20,323 bases of DNA from a virus: the IMG/VR virus record IMGVR_UViG_3300021963_000818, positions 1-20,323 of that record, one strand, 5' to 3'. Position 1 is the stretch's first letter; every line of letters begins with the position of its first letter. Under the pieces are notes generated by a model. That model saw only the letters and a program-made list of their open reading frames with translations. It did no database searches and had not been told where the DNA came from. A program made the translations under genes and the position numbers. Shown one piece after another: positions 6,956-13,522 of the stretch.

Positions 6956-7151
6956 AAAAGACCTTGGAAGGCTTGTCTTTGGAAAGGCTAGGAAAGCCCC
7001 CAAGATGGTTGAAGTAGATGTTAGCTACGATGAGAAGTGTGAAAATGCTTTATTTAAGGCTGGTATGATTGCGTTAAAACATGATAAAGAAGCCGTGATT
7101 GCTTATGTTATTCGCAAGGCTTTAGAGGAAAAAATTAAATGCAAGAAGTAA
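6924..7151 (+). CDS. Small lysine-rich helical protein
   Basis: The product is 75 aa, starting inside the last 32 nt of the glycosyltransferase gene in another frame and ending 13 nt into the next gene. The C-terminal 48 residues (from an alternative ATG at 7005) are an amphipathic helical unit, VEVDVSYDEKCENALFKAGM followed by IAYVIRKALEEKI. It might be a small DNA- or protein-binding helix bundle. The N-terminal 27 residues are basic. The family is not recognised. Tight packing argues that it is real, and the start may be 6924 or 7005. Confidence 0.5.
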   Translation: MRDAKQIIGRKKDLGRLVFGKARKAPKMVEVDVSYDEKCENALFKAGMIALKHDKEAVIAYVIRKALEEKIKCKK

Positions 7152-7747
7152 CCATTAACGATTCATTTGGGCAAGCCTTGGCAAAATATACCAAGGGTCT
7201 TGGTATTGGCTTGGAGATCGGCGGAGGAACCGGGGACGGCTCCACGCAATGCATCCACACCGATAAACTCTTTTCTATTGAGAACCACCCAGACCGCATT
7301 GGCCGTCATCGAATGAATCTAGAGGCAAAAGGTGGCGTTTCGGTGCAGGGAACAGCCGTTGTTTCTGGATTGTGGATGAACAAGACCGATACAGCAGAGT
7401 TTTACCGCATCACAAGAACCAATTTAAATGCGTATCCTTTAGAGCAAGTTTTGAGTTGGCACGATGAGTGCGTGGAAACTGCCAAGCCATACCAGACAAA
7501 CGCCATTGAGGACATTCACTTCGATCACAATGTGGACTTTAACTTTGTGCTTATTGATGGTTCGCCATTCTCCGGGGAAGCCGAACTTCGATGCGTGAGG
7601 CCGTTCTTGGCAGATAAAGCAATGATCGCTTTGGACGATACCAACGATATTAAGAATTGGACGAATTACCATAAACTAAAAGGATTCGCTAAACTGCTTT
7701 GGGAGGATTGGTCGGTGCGGAACGGAGCCGCCATCTTTCAGCTATGA
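7139..7747 (+). CDS. SAM-dependent methyltransferase-like protein
   Basis: The product is 202 aa. It has a class I Rossmann methyltransferase motif I, LEIGGGTGDGST (25-36), then LFSIENHPDR (44-53), where an acidic residue would hold the SAM ribose. VLIDGSPFSGEAEL (137-150) resembles the Methyltransf_24 type, and ALDDTND is near 164-170. Members of this type often act on sugars or sit in polysaccharide clusters. It overlaps the small gene upstream by 13 nt and the next methyltransferase by 4 nt (ATGA), so it belongs to the same translation unit. The acceptor is unknown; an O-methylated sugar is a reasonable guess from context. Confidence 0.68.
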   Translation: MQEVTINDSFGQALAKYTKGLGIGLEIGGGTGDGSTQCIHTDKLFSIENHPDRIGRHRMNLEAKGGVSVQGTAVVSGLWMNKTDTAEFYRITRTNLNAYPLEQVLSWHDECVETAKPYQTNAIEDIHFDHNVDFNFVLIDGSPFSGEAELRCVRPFLADKAMIALDDTNDIKNWTNYHKLKGFAKLLWEDWSVRNGAAIFQL

Positions 7748-8256
7748 CCAAGGGCGTGATTACATCGGAAGCCCCGCAGATTCATTGGGAGCATCTTAAT
7801 GTTGCTGGTGGTCGAGTGCTTGATTTGGGATGTGCGTTCTGGACGGAAGGCGAAAAACAAGAGGGAAACGGAACGGCAAAGTATTTCCTATCCCAAAAGC
7901 CAGAGTTTTATATGGGCGTGGACACAAACCAAGGGGACATAACCACTCTTTCCGCACAATACCCAAGCGGAGTCTTTAAGTGTGAAATGGTGGATTCAGG
8001 CGATCAGATTTTAGAATGGATTAAATCTTATTCAATTACACATATTAAATGCGACATCGAGGGACACGAAACAAACTTCCTAAAGATGGATAATGTTGGA
8101 ACGCTAAAAGAGATTGCTATTGAGCTTCATTCGTCTGACCTATGGCTAAAGGAATTTATGGTTTGGTTCGACTCTATTGGATTTGAGTGCTATCGGCACG
8201 ACTCGGTTTCTTTCTGTTCCGATATAAGCGTCATTTATGGTCGGCTGAAATGCTGA
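7744..8256 (+). CDS. FkbM-like methyltransferase
   Basis: The product is 170 aa. Motif I is VLDLGC (25-30), and IKCDIEGHE (101-109) is close to the KxDxEGxE signature of FkbM-family methyltransferases, which O-methylate sugars and polyketides. MGVDTNQGD (57-65) fits motif II. The start is the ATG in the ATGA overlap with the previous stop; a longer version from 7699 would run deep into the preceding gene and is less likely. It adds a second methyl transfer step to the island. The substrate is not visible in the sequence. Confidence 0.7.
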   Translation: MTKGVITSEAPQIHWEHLNVAGGRVLDLGCAFWTEGEKQEGNGTAKYFLSQKPEFYMGVDTNQGDITTLSAQYPSGVFKCEMVDSGDQILEWIKSYSITHIKCDIEGHETNFLKMDNVGTLKEIAIELHSSDLWLKEFMVWFDSIGFECYRHDSVSFCSDISVIYGRLKC

Positions 8257-9017
8257 CAATCTTTACCATCGTTCTCAATGGGATGCCCTATATCAATCGG
8301 CATCTTGATGAGTTCAAAAAGCTAAAGATTCCTTGGCAATGGCGAATTGTAGAAGGAGTTTCGGAACCACTAGGATGCACTCGTTGGTGCAAGCAAGTTC
8401 CAGACAAATACCACAAGAACTTTGTGAGCGTGGACGGAACGCACGAATATCTAAATAGCATTAACGAACCAAATGTTTCGGTTTATTGGCAAGCCAAGTC
8501 TTTCCCCGGTAAGCTGGCGATGATTAAAGAGGCTTTGCAGGGAGTGGAAAAGGGGGTGGTGATGGAAGTGGATGCAGATGAAATGTGGAGAGCCGACCAG
8601 CTAGACGCAATCTATGGGCATTTGAAGGGGTGCGAGGAAGGGCGAGCTATGCAGTTCCATTGCAATTATTATGTCGGACAAAACAAAAGGGTTGTGACCA
8701 AGCAGGGCTTTGGTTCGAACTGGTATGAATGGTTTAGAGCGTGGAAGTGGGGCAAGGGCATCGAGTTTGTAAGTCACGAACCACCCAAGTTAAATGTGAA
8801 TGGCCTTATGATTCCAAGAGGTATGACGGAGGCGTGGGGCTTAACCTTTGAACATTTTGCGTATGCCACCAAAGAGCAAGTGCAGTTTAAGGAAGATTTC
8901 TATGGATATAAAGGATTGGTTGAGGGATGGGAAAAGCTACAAGAAACCAAAGGCCCGGTTAGGCTTGCAGACTATATGCCATTTGTAGCAGACAAGAGCG
9001 TTGCCGATGACTGCTAA
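8250..9017 (+). CDS. GT-A type glycosyltransferase
   Basis: The product is 255 aa. It opens with FTIVLNGMPYINRHLDEFKK (5-24), typical of GT2-like enzymes, and has a clear metal-binding VVMEVDADEMW (103-113). Trp/Tyr-rich segments (NWYEWFRAWKWGKG) and the C-terminal HFAYATKEQVQFKEDFYGY resemble phage and bacterial GT-A enzymes of polysaccharide clusters. The start at 8250 overlaps the preceding gene by 7 nt. The in-frame extension to 8187 is rejected because it lies wholly inside the methyltransferase gene. The sugar donor and acceptor cannot be told. Confidence 0.75.
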   Translation: MLTIFTIVLNGMPYINRHLDEFKKLKIPWQWRIVEGVSEPLGCTRWCKQVPDKYHKNFVSVDGTHEYLNSINEPNVSVYWQAKSFPGKLAMIKEALQGVEKGVVMEVDADEMWRADQLDAIYGHLKGCEEGRAMQFHCNYYVGQNKRVVTKQGFGSNWYEWFRAWKWGKGIEFVSHEPPKLNVNGLMIPRGMTEAWGLTFEHFAYATKEQVQFKEDFYGYKGLVEGWEKLQETKGPVRLADYMPFVADKSVADDC

Positions 9018-9678
9018 AACCATCATCTACCGGGAGCGTCTTGGGGATGTGCTTCGATGCCTACCAGCGGCCAAGTTGCTGTCGGATAAAGGCCACGAAG
9101 TTTTTATTGATTGCTACGAGCAATATGCGGGGGTTTTCGATATGGTTTCATATTGCCAACGAGGGAACAAGGGCGATCAGATAGACTTGCAGATTTGGCC
9201 TACTCGATACGATGCTTTTAGGGCAAGCCGTAAGCCTTGGCACGATTTTGTTTATGACCACCCAGAAATCAAGGATGCAGAAAAGACAAACATTGTTCTT
9301 GATAAACTAGACGAAAAGCCAGCCAAGGGGCTTCCAGAAACATACAACCTAGTTGCCCCATTTGGAGCAAGCCAAAGCGACTATCGAAACCCGCTTTTAA
9401 TCATTAAGGATGCAAGGCAACAACTAGGCAAAGACAACTTCTATGTCCTAACCCCGCCAGACATTAAGATTCAAGGGCTAGATACCTACACGGCTCCAAG
9501 CGTTGCGGAGATGGCAAAGGCTATCCGAGGAGCAGAGAACTTTTGGGGAATCAATAGTTCACCAATGATATTGGCTTCGGCAGTTAGGCAGGGAAAGGAA
9601 ACAATGTTTTTCCCACAAAGAAATGGGTTTGAAGCTGATAATGTTTGGGACTTTGACGGCCTAACAAAAGCTGATTGA
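9007..9678 (+). CDS. Heptosyltransferase-like (GT-B, GT9-type) protein
   Basis: The product is 223 aa, shorter than full heptosyltransferases (around 320-350 aa). The start IIYRERLGDVLRCLPAAKLL resembles the GDvl..tPa..aL motif of GT9 enzymes. NLVAPFGASQSDYRNP (about 115-130) and WGINSSPMILASAV (about 179-192) match their second domain, where donor binding occurs. It would transfer a heptose-like or other sugar. A TTG at 9001 is possible, but the ATG at 9007 is preferred. It overlaps the GT upstream by 11 nt and ends the island; its TGA stop lies in a TTGACA motif that precedes the next gene. Activity is uncertain given the shortened fold. Confidence 0.62.
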   Translation: MTAKTIIYRERLGDVLRCLPAAKLLSDKGHEVFIDCYEQYAGVFDMVSYCQRGNKGDQIDLQIWPTRYDAFRASRKPWHDFVYDHPEIKDAEKTNIVLDKLDEKPAKGLPETYNLVAPFGASQSDYRNPLLIIKDARQQLGKDNFYVLTPPDIKIQGLDTYTAPSVAEMAKAIRGAENFWGINSSPMILASAVRQGKETMFFPQRNGFEADNVWDFDGLTKAD

Positions 9679-9680
9679 CA
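9675..9680 (+). promoter_or_regulatory. TTGACA start-upstream motif, copy 4
   Basis: TTGACA contains the stop codon of the upstream gene and lies 19 nt before the ATG at 9694. AAAAGG follows at 9687-9692. A further TTGACA at 9707-9712 is inside the next gene and is the only + strand copy not at a start. Confidence 0.45.
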
Positions 9681-9693
9681 CACCTAAAAGGTT

Positions 9694-10011
9694 ATGTCTG
9701 GCACGATTGACACAACCTACTTCTCCACCGATTTGACCTATATGATCGGAGACCTATGGACTAGCGTTACCGGGCTTGGTTCCTCGGCGGTTTCTGCAAG
9801 CGTTACAGACCTTGGAACTGCACAAGAATTGGATATTGGTGGAGATGTGATTAGGATTACACAAAGTTTAGTGGTTAAGGCATCGGCTATATCTGCACCC
9901 GCAATCGGTTCTCTTTGCTCTGTTTCTGGCGTTGAGAGAATGATTGCTGGGTTCTCCAAAAGCACCGATGATATTTCTTACACCATTGAACTTGCCGACA
10001 TTACAACCTAA
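9694..10011 (+). CDS. Head-tail connector candidate
   Basis: The product is 105 aa with a helical start and a beta-rich C-terminal half (DVIRITQSLVVKASAISAPA, then CSVSGVERMIAGFSKSTDDI). That pattern and size are like head-tail joining or stopper proteins (gpFII-type), in which a small beta barrel blocks DNA exit. It is the first gene after the glycan island and stands directly before the tail terminator-like genes, the expected place for a neck protein. No direct motif proves the family. Confidence 0.5.
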   Translation: MSGTIDTTYFSTDLTYMIGDLWTSVTGLGSSAVSASVTDLGTAQELDIGGDVIRITQSLVVKASAISAPAIGSLCSVSGVERMIAGFSKSTDDISYTIELADITT

Positions 10012-10427
10012 TGGCCTCCATAGAGCGAGAGGTTGAGAACGCCCTACTCAACGCAATCTCGGCGGTTACTGGCGTTAATTTCTACACAAGTGAACGAGGA
10101 ACGGCTAGAACGCTTCCGAATATCGTTGCCAAGGCATCCATAGGGTCGGAGCAACTAGGGCCATTTACCGGGGTATTTAGCACACCAGCAAGCCTTACTT
10201 TTACCGCAAGAGCCGACACAAACTCTAGGTCAGACTTCGATGCCAAGTTTCAAAGCATCGTAGCTCAACTTTATAGAAGCCCAGACCTTGCAAGCTATAT
10301 GACTAGCAATTCGAATATCACTTGTTATGTGGCAAATGTTACTGGCGAAAGGCCAAGTGTTGTTGCGGCCAATAGGACTTGGAGCAACGAAATAACCATA
10401 AACATAACCTCAACGGCTAAAAAATGA
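10011..10427 (+). CDS. Tail terminator-like protein, copy 1
   Basis: The product is 138 aa and begins in a TAATG overlap with the preceding stop. The N-terminal helix (IEREVENALLNAISAVTGVN), the LPNIVAKASI strand, GPFTGVFS and a late FDAKFQSIVAQLYRS helix fit the small alpha/beta fold of tail terminator/minor tail U-type proteins that cap the tail tube. The next gene is a clear paralog. Identity is inferred from length, position and fold pattern. Confidence 0.55.
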   Translation: MASIEREVENALLNAISAVTGVNFYTSERGTARTLPNIVAKASIGSEQLGPFTGVFSTPASLTFTARADTNSRSDFDAKFQSIVAQLYRSPDLASYMTSNSNITCYVANVTGERPSVVAANRTWSNEITINITSTAKK

Positions 10428-10846
10428 GTCAATCCACCCAGATTCTTGTAGAGGATGCGGTTTCAAGCCTTTTGAGTAGCGTTTCTGGTCTTAATCGCTA
10501 CACCACAAACCGCACCGGGGCTAGGTTGTTTCCGTTCGTTACAATATCGGCAACCATAAACACCCAACTTCTTGTGCCTTATAGCGGAGTTTATGATTTG
10601 AATGTGGCCGTGAACTATTCTGATACATCGGCCAAAGCAACCCAAGCAGAGTTTGATTCTGAATACTGCTCTATTTTCGAGGCTTTTTACTCTGAAACTC
10701 CAACCCTTACTGATAAGTTACAGAATGTGGCCGTAGGCACAAAAATCTATATGGCTCGAATTACAAGTCAAAGCCCAACCATTAGGGCTAATAAAAGGGC
10801 TTGGCAAAGAGGCTTAACACTAAATGTTTATGCAACGCCTCAATGA
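10424..10846 (+). CDS. Tail terminator-like protein, copy 2 (paralog of the gene upstream)
   Basis: The product is 140 aa and starts in an ATGA overlap. It aligns along its whole length with the preceding gene. VSSLLSSVSGLNRYTT matches LLNAISAVTGVNFYT, and RLFPFVTISATI matches RTLPNIVAKASI. PYSGVYD matches PFTGVFS, EFDSEYCSIFEAFYS matches DFDAKFQSIVAQLYR, and NKRAWQRGLTLNV matches ANRTWSNEITINI. The protein sequences have drifted a lot, so this is an old duplication. One copy may end the tail and the other may fill a neck or completion role. Confidence 0.6.
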   Translation: MSQSTQILVEDAVSSLLSSVSGLNRYTTNRTGARLFPFVTISATINTQLLVPYSGVYDLNVAVNYSDTSAKATQAEFDSEYCSIFEAFYSETPTLTDKLQNVAVGTKIYMARITSQSPTIRANKRAWQRGLTLNVYATPQ

Positions 10847-10980
10847 GAACTTTATTACTTATCGCTATGGCTTTTGTCGTTTGCTCTTGCTCTCCGGTGC
10901 AAGTGCAGAGCGATAACTACCCGACCAAATATCCAAACACTCCCACGATGGGCGATGCAGATAGGGCTGGAACGCTATGA
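10843..10980 (+). CDS. Small lipoprotein, 45 aa
   Basis: ATG 10843 lies in an ATGA overlap with the preceding stop. Residues 1-16 are a lipoprotein signal (MRTLLLIAMAFVVCSC) with a lipobox-like V-C-S-C and Cys16 as the lipid site. The remaining 29 residues are polar and proline/threonine containing. Such tiny phage lipoproteins include o-spanins (Rz1 type) and superinfection-exclusion lipoproteins. It is far from the lysis genes, so either is possible. It is the first of three tiny coupled genes. Confidence 0.6.
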   Translation: MRTLLLIAMAFVVCSCSPVQVQSDNYPTKYPNTPTMGDADRAGTL

Positions 10981-11126
10981 GTAGCGAGGTTGATTGGTCT
11001 AAAATCTCCGATGAAGAAAAAATTCGGGCATTATCCTATCTCTTTGATGAAGGATTCATTGAGGCATCTCAAGACGCAAATGGAGAGTGGTTTATTAAAG
11101 TTACCGAAGCAGGGTCAAAGCTATGA
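10977..11126 (+). CDS. Small winged-helix-like protein, 49 aa
   Basis: It starts in an ATGA overlap with the lipoprotein stop and ends in another with the next gene. The sequence KIRALSYLFDEGFIEASQDA followed by WFIKVTEAGSKL has the look of the second half of a winged helix (recognition helix, then a two-strand wing, then TEAG). It is too short for a complete domain, so it may be a protein-interaction module or a remnant. The function is not known. Confidence 0.5.
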   Translation: MSSEVDWSKISDEEKIRALSYLFDEGFIEASQDANGEWFIKVTEAGSKL

Positions 11127-11356
11127 GTGAGAACGACTCTAGCGAGATAAAGGAACGGCTTGCCCGGATGGAAGAACGCCAAAAGAACATTTCCACAATG
11201 CTCGAAATGAGTCTTTCTAGGTATGCCGACCTTGTAAATAGGGTGGGCGCATTAGAGGTATTGAAGCATAGAATGTTGGGAATGGTTGCAGTATGTGGAT
11301 TTCTATTTACTATTGGGTGGGAAATAATTAAGTCAAAATTCTTATCTAAACCATAA
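11123..11356 (+). CDS. Coiled-coil membrane protein, XhlA-like holin candidate
   Basis: The product is 77 aa. A heptad-rich charged helix (SSEIKERLARMEERQKNIST, about 6-25) is followed by a single membrane helix near the C-terminus (MLGMVAVCGFLFTIGWEII, about 51-69) and a short basic end. This layout matches XhlA-type phage proteins that assist a holin in lysis, but also generic small membrane anchors. It is the last of three coupled tiny genes and precedes the tail tube candidate, an unusual place for a lysis gene. Confidence 0.55.
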   Translation: MSENDSSEIKERLARMEERQKNISTMLEMSLSRYADLVNRVGALEVLKHRMLGMVAVCGFLFTIGWEIIKSKFLSKP

Positions 11357-11357
11357 C

Positions 11358-11363
11358 TTGACA
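11358..11363 (+). promoter_or_regulatory. TTGACA start-upstream motif, copy 5, with strong Shine-Dalgarno
   Basis: TTGACA (11358-11363) is followed by TAAAGGAG, whose AAGGAG core is the same as at the internal scaffold start. The ATG is at 11381, 23 nt from the motif start, the same spacing as at 2272/2295. Confidence 0.5.
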
Positions 11364-11380
11364 TAAAGGAGAACTTATCT

Positions 11381-11725
11381 ATGCCAGCCGTAACTATTGG
11401 AACTTCTGGGCTTGTTTGGGGTTGCACCGCAGAGGCTATTGGCCTTGTGCAGTCTTTTAGCGAAGCTCGTAACATTTCTAAATCAGAAATTACTAACAAT
11501 GTTGGGGAAATTGTTGGTATCTCTTACTATAACCCCACTACCGCTTACTCGCTATCCGTTGCCGTAACTGGTGCAATTTCCGTTACTGCTGGCGGTGCTT
11601 TGGCGGCACTCGCAAATGCGGCTACGGTTGGAACGACTCGGATTGATTCCTTGACGATCAACAAATCGCCCGATGCGTTTGTTACCCTCGATATCTCGGC
11701 TACTGGCTATCCGAATGTAAGTTAA
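11381..11725 (+). CDS. Tail tube protein candidate
   Basis: The product is 114 aa, beta-rich, with no signal peptide. FSEARNISKSEITNNVGEIV (26-45) followed by YYNPTTAYSLSVAVTG resembles the loop and strands of phage tail tube monomers and related small tail proteins. It has the best initiation signal of the tail block. Strong expression is expected for a tube subunit, and the gene lies two genes upstream of the chaperone pair, as in siphophages. It is shorter than most tube proteins (usually 140-250 aa), so the call stays moderate. Confidence 0.5.
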   Translation: MPAVTIGTSGLVWGCTAEAIGLVQSFSEARNISKSEITNNVGEIVGISYYNPTTAYSLSVAVTGAISVTAGGALAALANAATVGTTRIDSLTINKSPDAFVTLDISATGYPNVS

Positions 11726-11758
11726 TAGAGGCTCCAATCCTCTAATTGAAATCCTAAA
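11726..11758 (+). promoter_or_regulatory. Hairpin plus repeat copy 2 before the 11762 gene
   Basis: A 6-bp stem (11726-11731 with 11739-11744) precedes the second copy of the 14-nt repeat (11745-11758), just upstream of ATG 11762. There is no T-tract, so it is not a classical terminator. It may affect translation or RNA processing. Confidence 0.35.
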
Positions 11759-11761
11759 ATT

Positions 11762-12142
11762 ATGATGGAAGCCTTTTGGGGAACAACAAATATCAAGGTG
11801 GCATCTGCCGTTGCCACTTATGGTGGTAAACTACGAACTACCGACCCGGTAACAACGCAAGTTTACGAAGATGGTAGGAGGCAGACAACTTTTTGGTTTC
11901 AAGCCGATGGAGCCGGGACAATGGCTAGGGATGAAATGCAATGTCATTGGTCTGAAATGAAAAGCGATATAGAGTCTCCAATTCGATATATCCGTGCCGC
12001 CCTTGAAAATCGGGAAACACTTCTTGGTTTGGTCAAGAACAAGGTTGAACCAATCCGCATCATCCAGCGTGGCAATCAAACCCTTCTTATCCCAGAAAAC
12101 GCAAAGCCAGAACTCAAGAAAGCAATCCTAAAACACCTATGA
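11762..12142 (+). CDS. Hypothetical tail-region protein
   Basis: The product is 126 aa, mixed alpha/beta. The first half is Thr/Ala rich, with EDGRRQTTFWFQADGAGTMA (about 36-55). The second half is helical and charged (ESPIRYIRAALENRETLLGL), ending PELKKAILKHL. It is encoded between the tail tube candidate and the assembly chaperone, and its stop overlaps the chaperone start (ATGA). It is probably a tail assembly or minor tail protein. No family recognised. Confidence 0.5.
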   Translation: MMEAFWGTTNIKVASAVATYGGKLRTTDPVTTQVYEDGRRQTTFWFQADGAGTMARDEMQCHWSEMKSDIESPIRYIRAALENRETLLGLVKNKVEPIRIIQRGNQTLLIPENAKPELKKAILKHL

Positions 12143-12519
12143 GCATATCCCTAGAAGAAGAACTAAATTCATCGTTTGTATCCCCAGAGCGTGAGTTTAT
12201 GGGGGAGAAGTTGTCCCCATACACCGAGGGTTCTAGGTTGCTTTTATTGCAAGTAAGGGACGATAACGATTCATCCATTTACTTTATATGGGCGTTTATT
12301 TATATGCACATTCAGATTGCAAAGAACCGAAAGGATGCAATCAAATTGGCTTGGGATAAGAACTTGTTTAGAGAGAAAATTATTGAATATATTGAAGGGA
12401 AAAACGAATCTGATAGAGATTCCGCAACAAAAATCGTTTCTGCAATGGTCGATGAGGCACAAAAGGGAAGGGTTGAGGTAATTCAAACCCACGGATTACC
12501 CGAACTGGGAAACGCATAA
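12139..12519 (+). CDS. Tail assembly chaperone, G-like (zero frame)
   Basis: The product is 126 aa, acidic and helical. It lies two genes before the tape measure, where siphophages encode the chaperone pair that coats and folds the tape-measure protein. A canonical slippery heptamer 7 nt before the stop codon lets a fraction of ribosomes enter the -1 frame. The C-terminal region EKIIEYIEGK...ATKIVSAMVDEAQKG is typically helical. The gene begins in an ATGA overlap. Function is assigned from position and the frameshift signal rather than from sequence likeness. Confidence 0.72.
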   Translation: MSISLEEELNSSFVSPEREFMGEKLSPYTEGSRLLLLQVRDDNDSSIYFIWAFIYMHIQIAKNRKDAIKLAWDKNLFREKIIEYIEGKNESDRDSATKIVSAMVDEAQKGRVEVIQTHGLPELGNA

Positions 12520-12556
12520 CGCCAGCAGGGACGGCAAGTTTTGTGTTTCTGCTGGC
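12507..12556 (+). promoter_or_regulatory. Programmed -1 ribosomal frameshift signal
   Basis: The slippery heptamer GGGAAAC (12507-12513) is read in the zero frame as G GGA AAC. A 7-nt spacer follows, then a stem of GCCAGCAG (12521-12528) with CTGCTGGC (12549-12556) around a 20-nt loop. Two G-T pairs can lengthen the stem. The -1 frame is open from 12477 to its stop at 12725. Lambda uses the closely related GGGAAAG. Confidence 0.85.
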
Positions 12557-12725
12557 CGAAAAGACTGGATGGAGCGTGGAGTATATTTTATGGGAAATGC
12601 CTTTATCTTTATTGTGCCAAGCCAGCCATTCTTTTCTATGGTCTGCCGGGATGAAGTGTCGAAGGGTGTTGCGAGAGATTGGGAAAGATAGAGACGATCT
12701 TGAGAGGATGTTGGGCTTAACATAA
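12513..12725 (+). CDS. Tail assembly chaperone, T extension (-1 frame part of the GT-like fusion)
   Basis: This is the part added when ribosomes shift at 12507-12513; the full fusion runs from 12139 to 12725. The extension is about 70 residues. Its core LAEKTGWSVEYILWEMPLSL has the TGW..e.Il..Pl pattern often seen in T-type chaperone extensions. In lambda, G and GT together hold the tape measure and recruit tube subunits. The frame has no good start of its own: a GTG at 12543 lacks a Shine-Dalgarno and lies in the frameshift loop. Confidence 0.8.
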   Translation, partial: RITPAGTASFVFLLAEKTGWSVEYILWEMPLSLLCQASHSFLWSAGMKCRRVLREIGKDRDDLERMLGLT

Positions 12726-12735
12726 TTAAACTTAT

Positions 12736-13521
12736 ATGCTTACGATTAGCCTATTAAACCAAGCAAAGTTTGTCCATAAATTGCAACAATACCAGCAAGT
12801 ATCTCGTAAAAATATGGCCGATGTTATCAATAGCAAGCTCGGCGATGTTGCCGTTACAGCTATTGGAACTACATACCGAACAAACACGGCTCAAATTGCC
12901 TCTGAACTTCAAAGAATCGAAACCAAAACCAAAATAAAAAAGGTGTTTAAGCCAATAGGTTTTGACTCAAAAGGAAGGCTAAAGAAAAGGAAGATTGGTC
13001 AATTTTTAGCCAAGGAATCAAAATCAGTTGCTTATGTTGGGACATATAAGCTAGTTAATTGGTTGCTAAAAAACAGGGGACTTCCGACTCTTGGTAAAAC
13101 TAAACTTGGCCTAGGTGGATTGGGAATGGGAAATAAGGCCGGAACAATCGGGGCCTTGGCAAGAAGGCTTGTGGCCGGGAGAAAGCGATCTGTTAATTAC
13201 ATAAGGAACGGATGGGCGGCGGCGGCTTCGGTGTTTGGCAAAAGAGCCGCACTAACCAGAGGAGATTATAGTAAGGAATCCATCAAGCGTCTTGGTGGAG
13301 GAAGCAAGGCAGACTCAACTAAAGCACGAATGGAAGGAATTATATTTAATCACGCTGGGGACAAAGACACAAAGTATTACCCAGTAAGGAAAAGACAAGT
13401 TTCTGGTGCGGTAAAAGTTGGGCTACCCGGACTATTGGAAGCAATCGACAAGGTAATGAGTGATATGGCTGTTTATCTTGCCAGAAAGAACAAAGAACAG
13501 AGTGACAAGTTAGGGCTATAA
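12736..13521 (+). CDS. Basic hypothetical tail protein
   Basis: The product is 261 aa and strongly basic: KTKIKKVFKPIGFDSKGRLK at about 73-92, then a Gly/Lys-rich stretch LGLGGLGMGNKAG at about 124-136. No membrane helix or catalytic motif is evident. It sits between the chaperone pair and the tape measure, with 1 nt to the latter. The basic charge suggests nucleic-acid or acidic-protein binding, perhaps a minor tail or tape-measure companion. The family is not recognised. Confidence 0.5.
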   Translation: MLTISLLNQAKFVHKLQQYQQVSRKNMADVINSKLGDVAVTAIGTTYRTNTAQIASELQRIETKTKIKKVFKPIGFDSKGRLKKRKIGQFLAKESKSVAYVGTYKLVNWLLKNRGLPTLGKTKLGLGGLGMGNKAGTIGALARRLVAGRKRSVNYIRNGWAAAASVFGKRAALTRGDYSKESIKRLGGGSKADSTKARMEGIIFNHAGDKDTKYYPVRKRQVSGAVKVGLPGLLEAIDKVMSDMAVYLARKNKEQSDKLGL

Positions 13522-13522
13522 T

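Noticed and set aside
7699-9006. Upstream starts for the methyltransferase (7699), glycosyltransferase (8187) and heptosyltransferase-like gene (9001)
   Set aside because: The added residues lie inside the preceding genes and do not match the families; the ATGs at 7744, 8250 and 9007 give normal short overlaps.
11726-11744. Hairpin at 11726-11744 as an intrinsic terminator
   Set aside because: Only 6 bp and no T-tract follows; listed instead as a possible start-region structure.
12543-12725. Independent 60-aa gene starting at GTG 12543
   Set aside because: No Shine-Dalgarno, start lies in the stem-loop, and the frame is joined to the upstream gene by a perfect slippery site.
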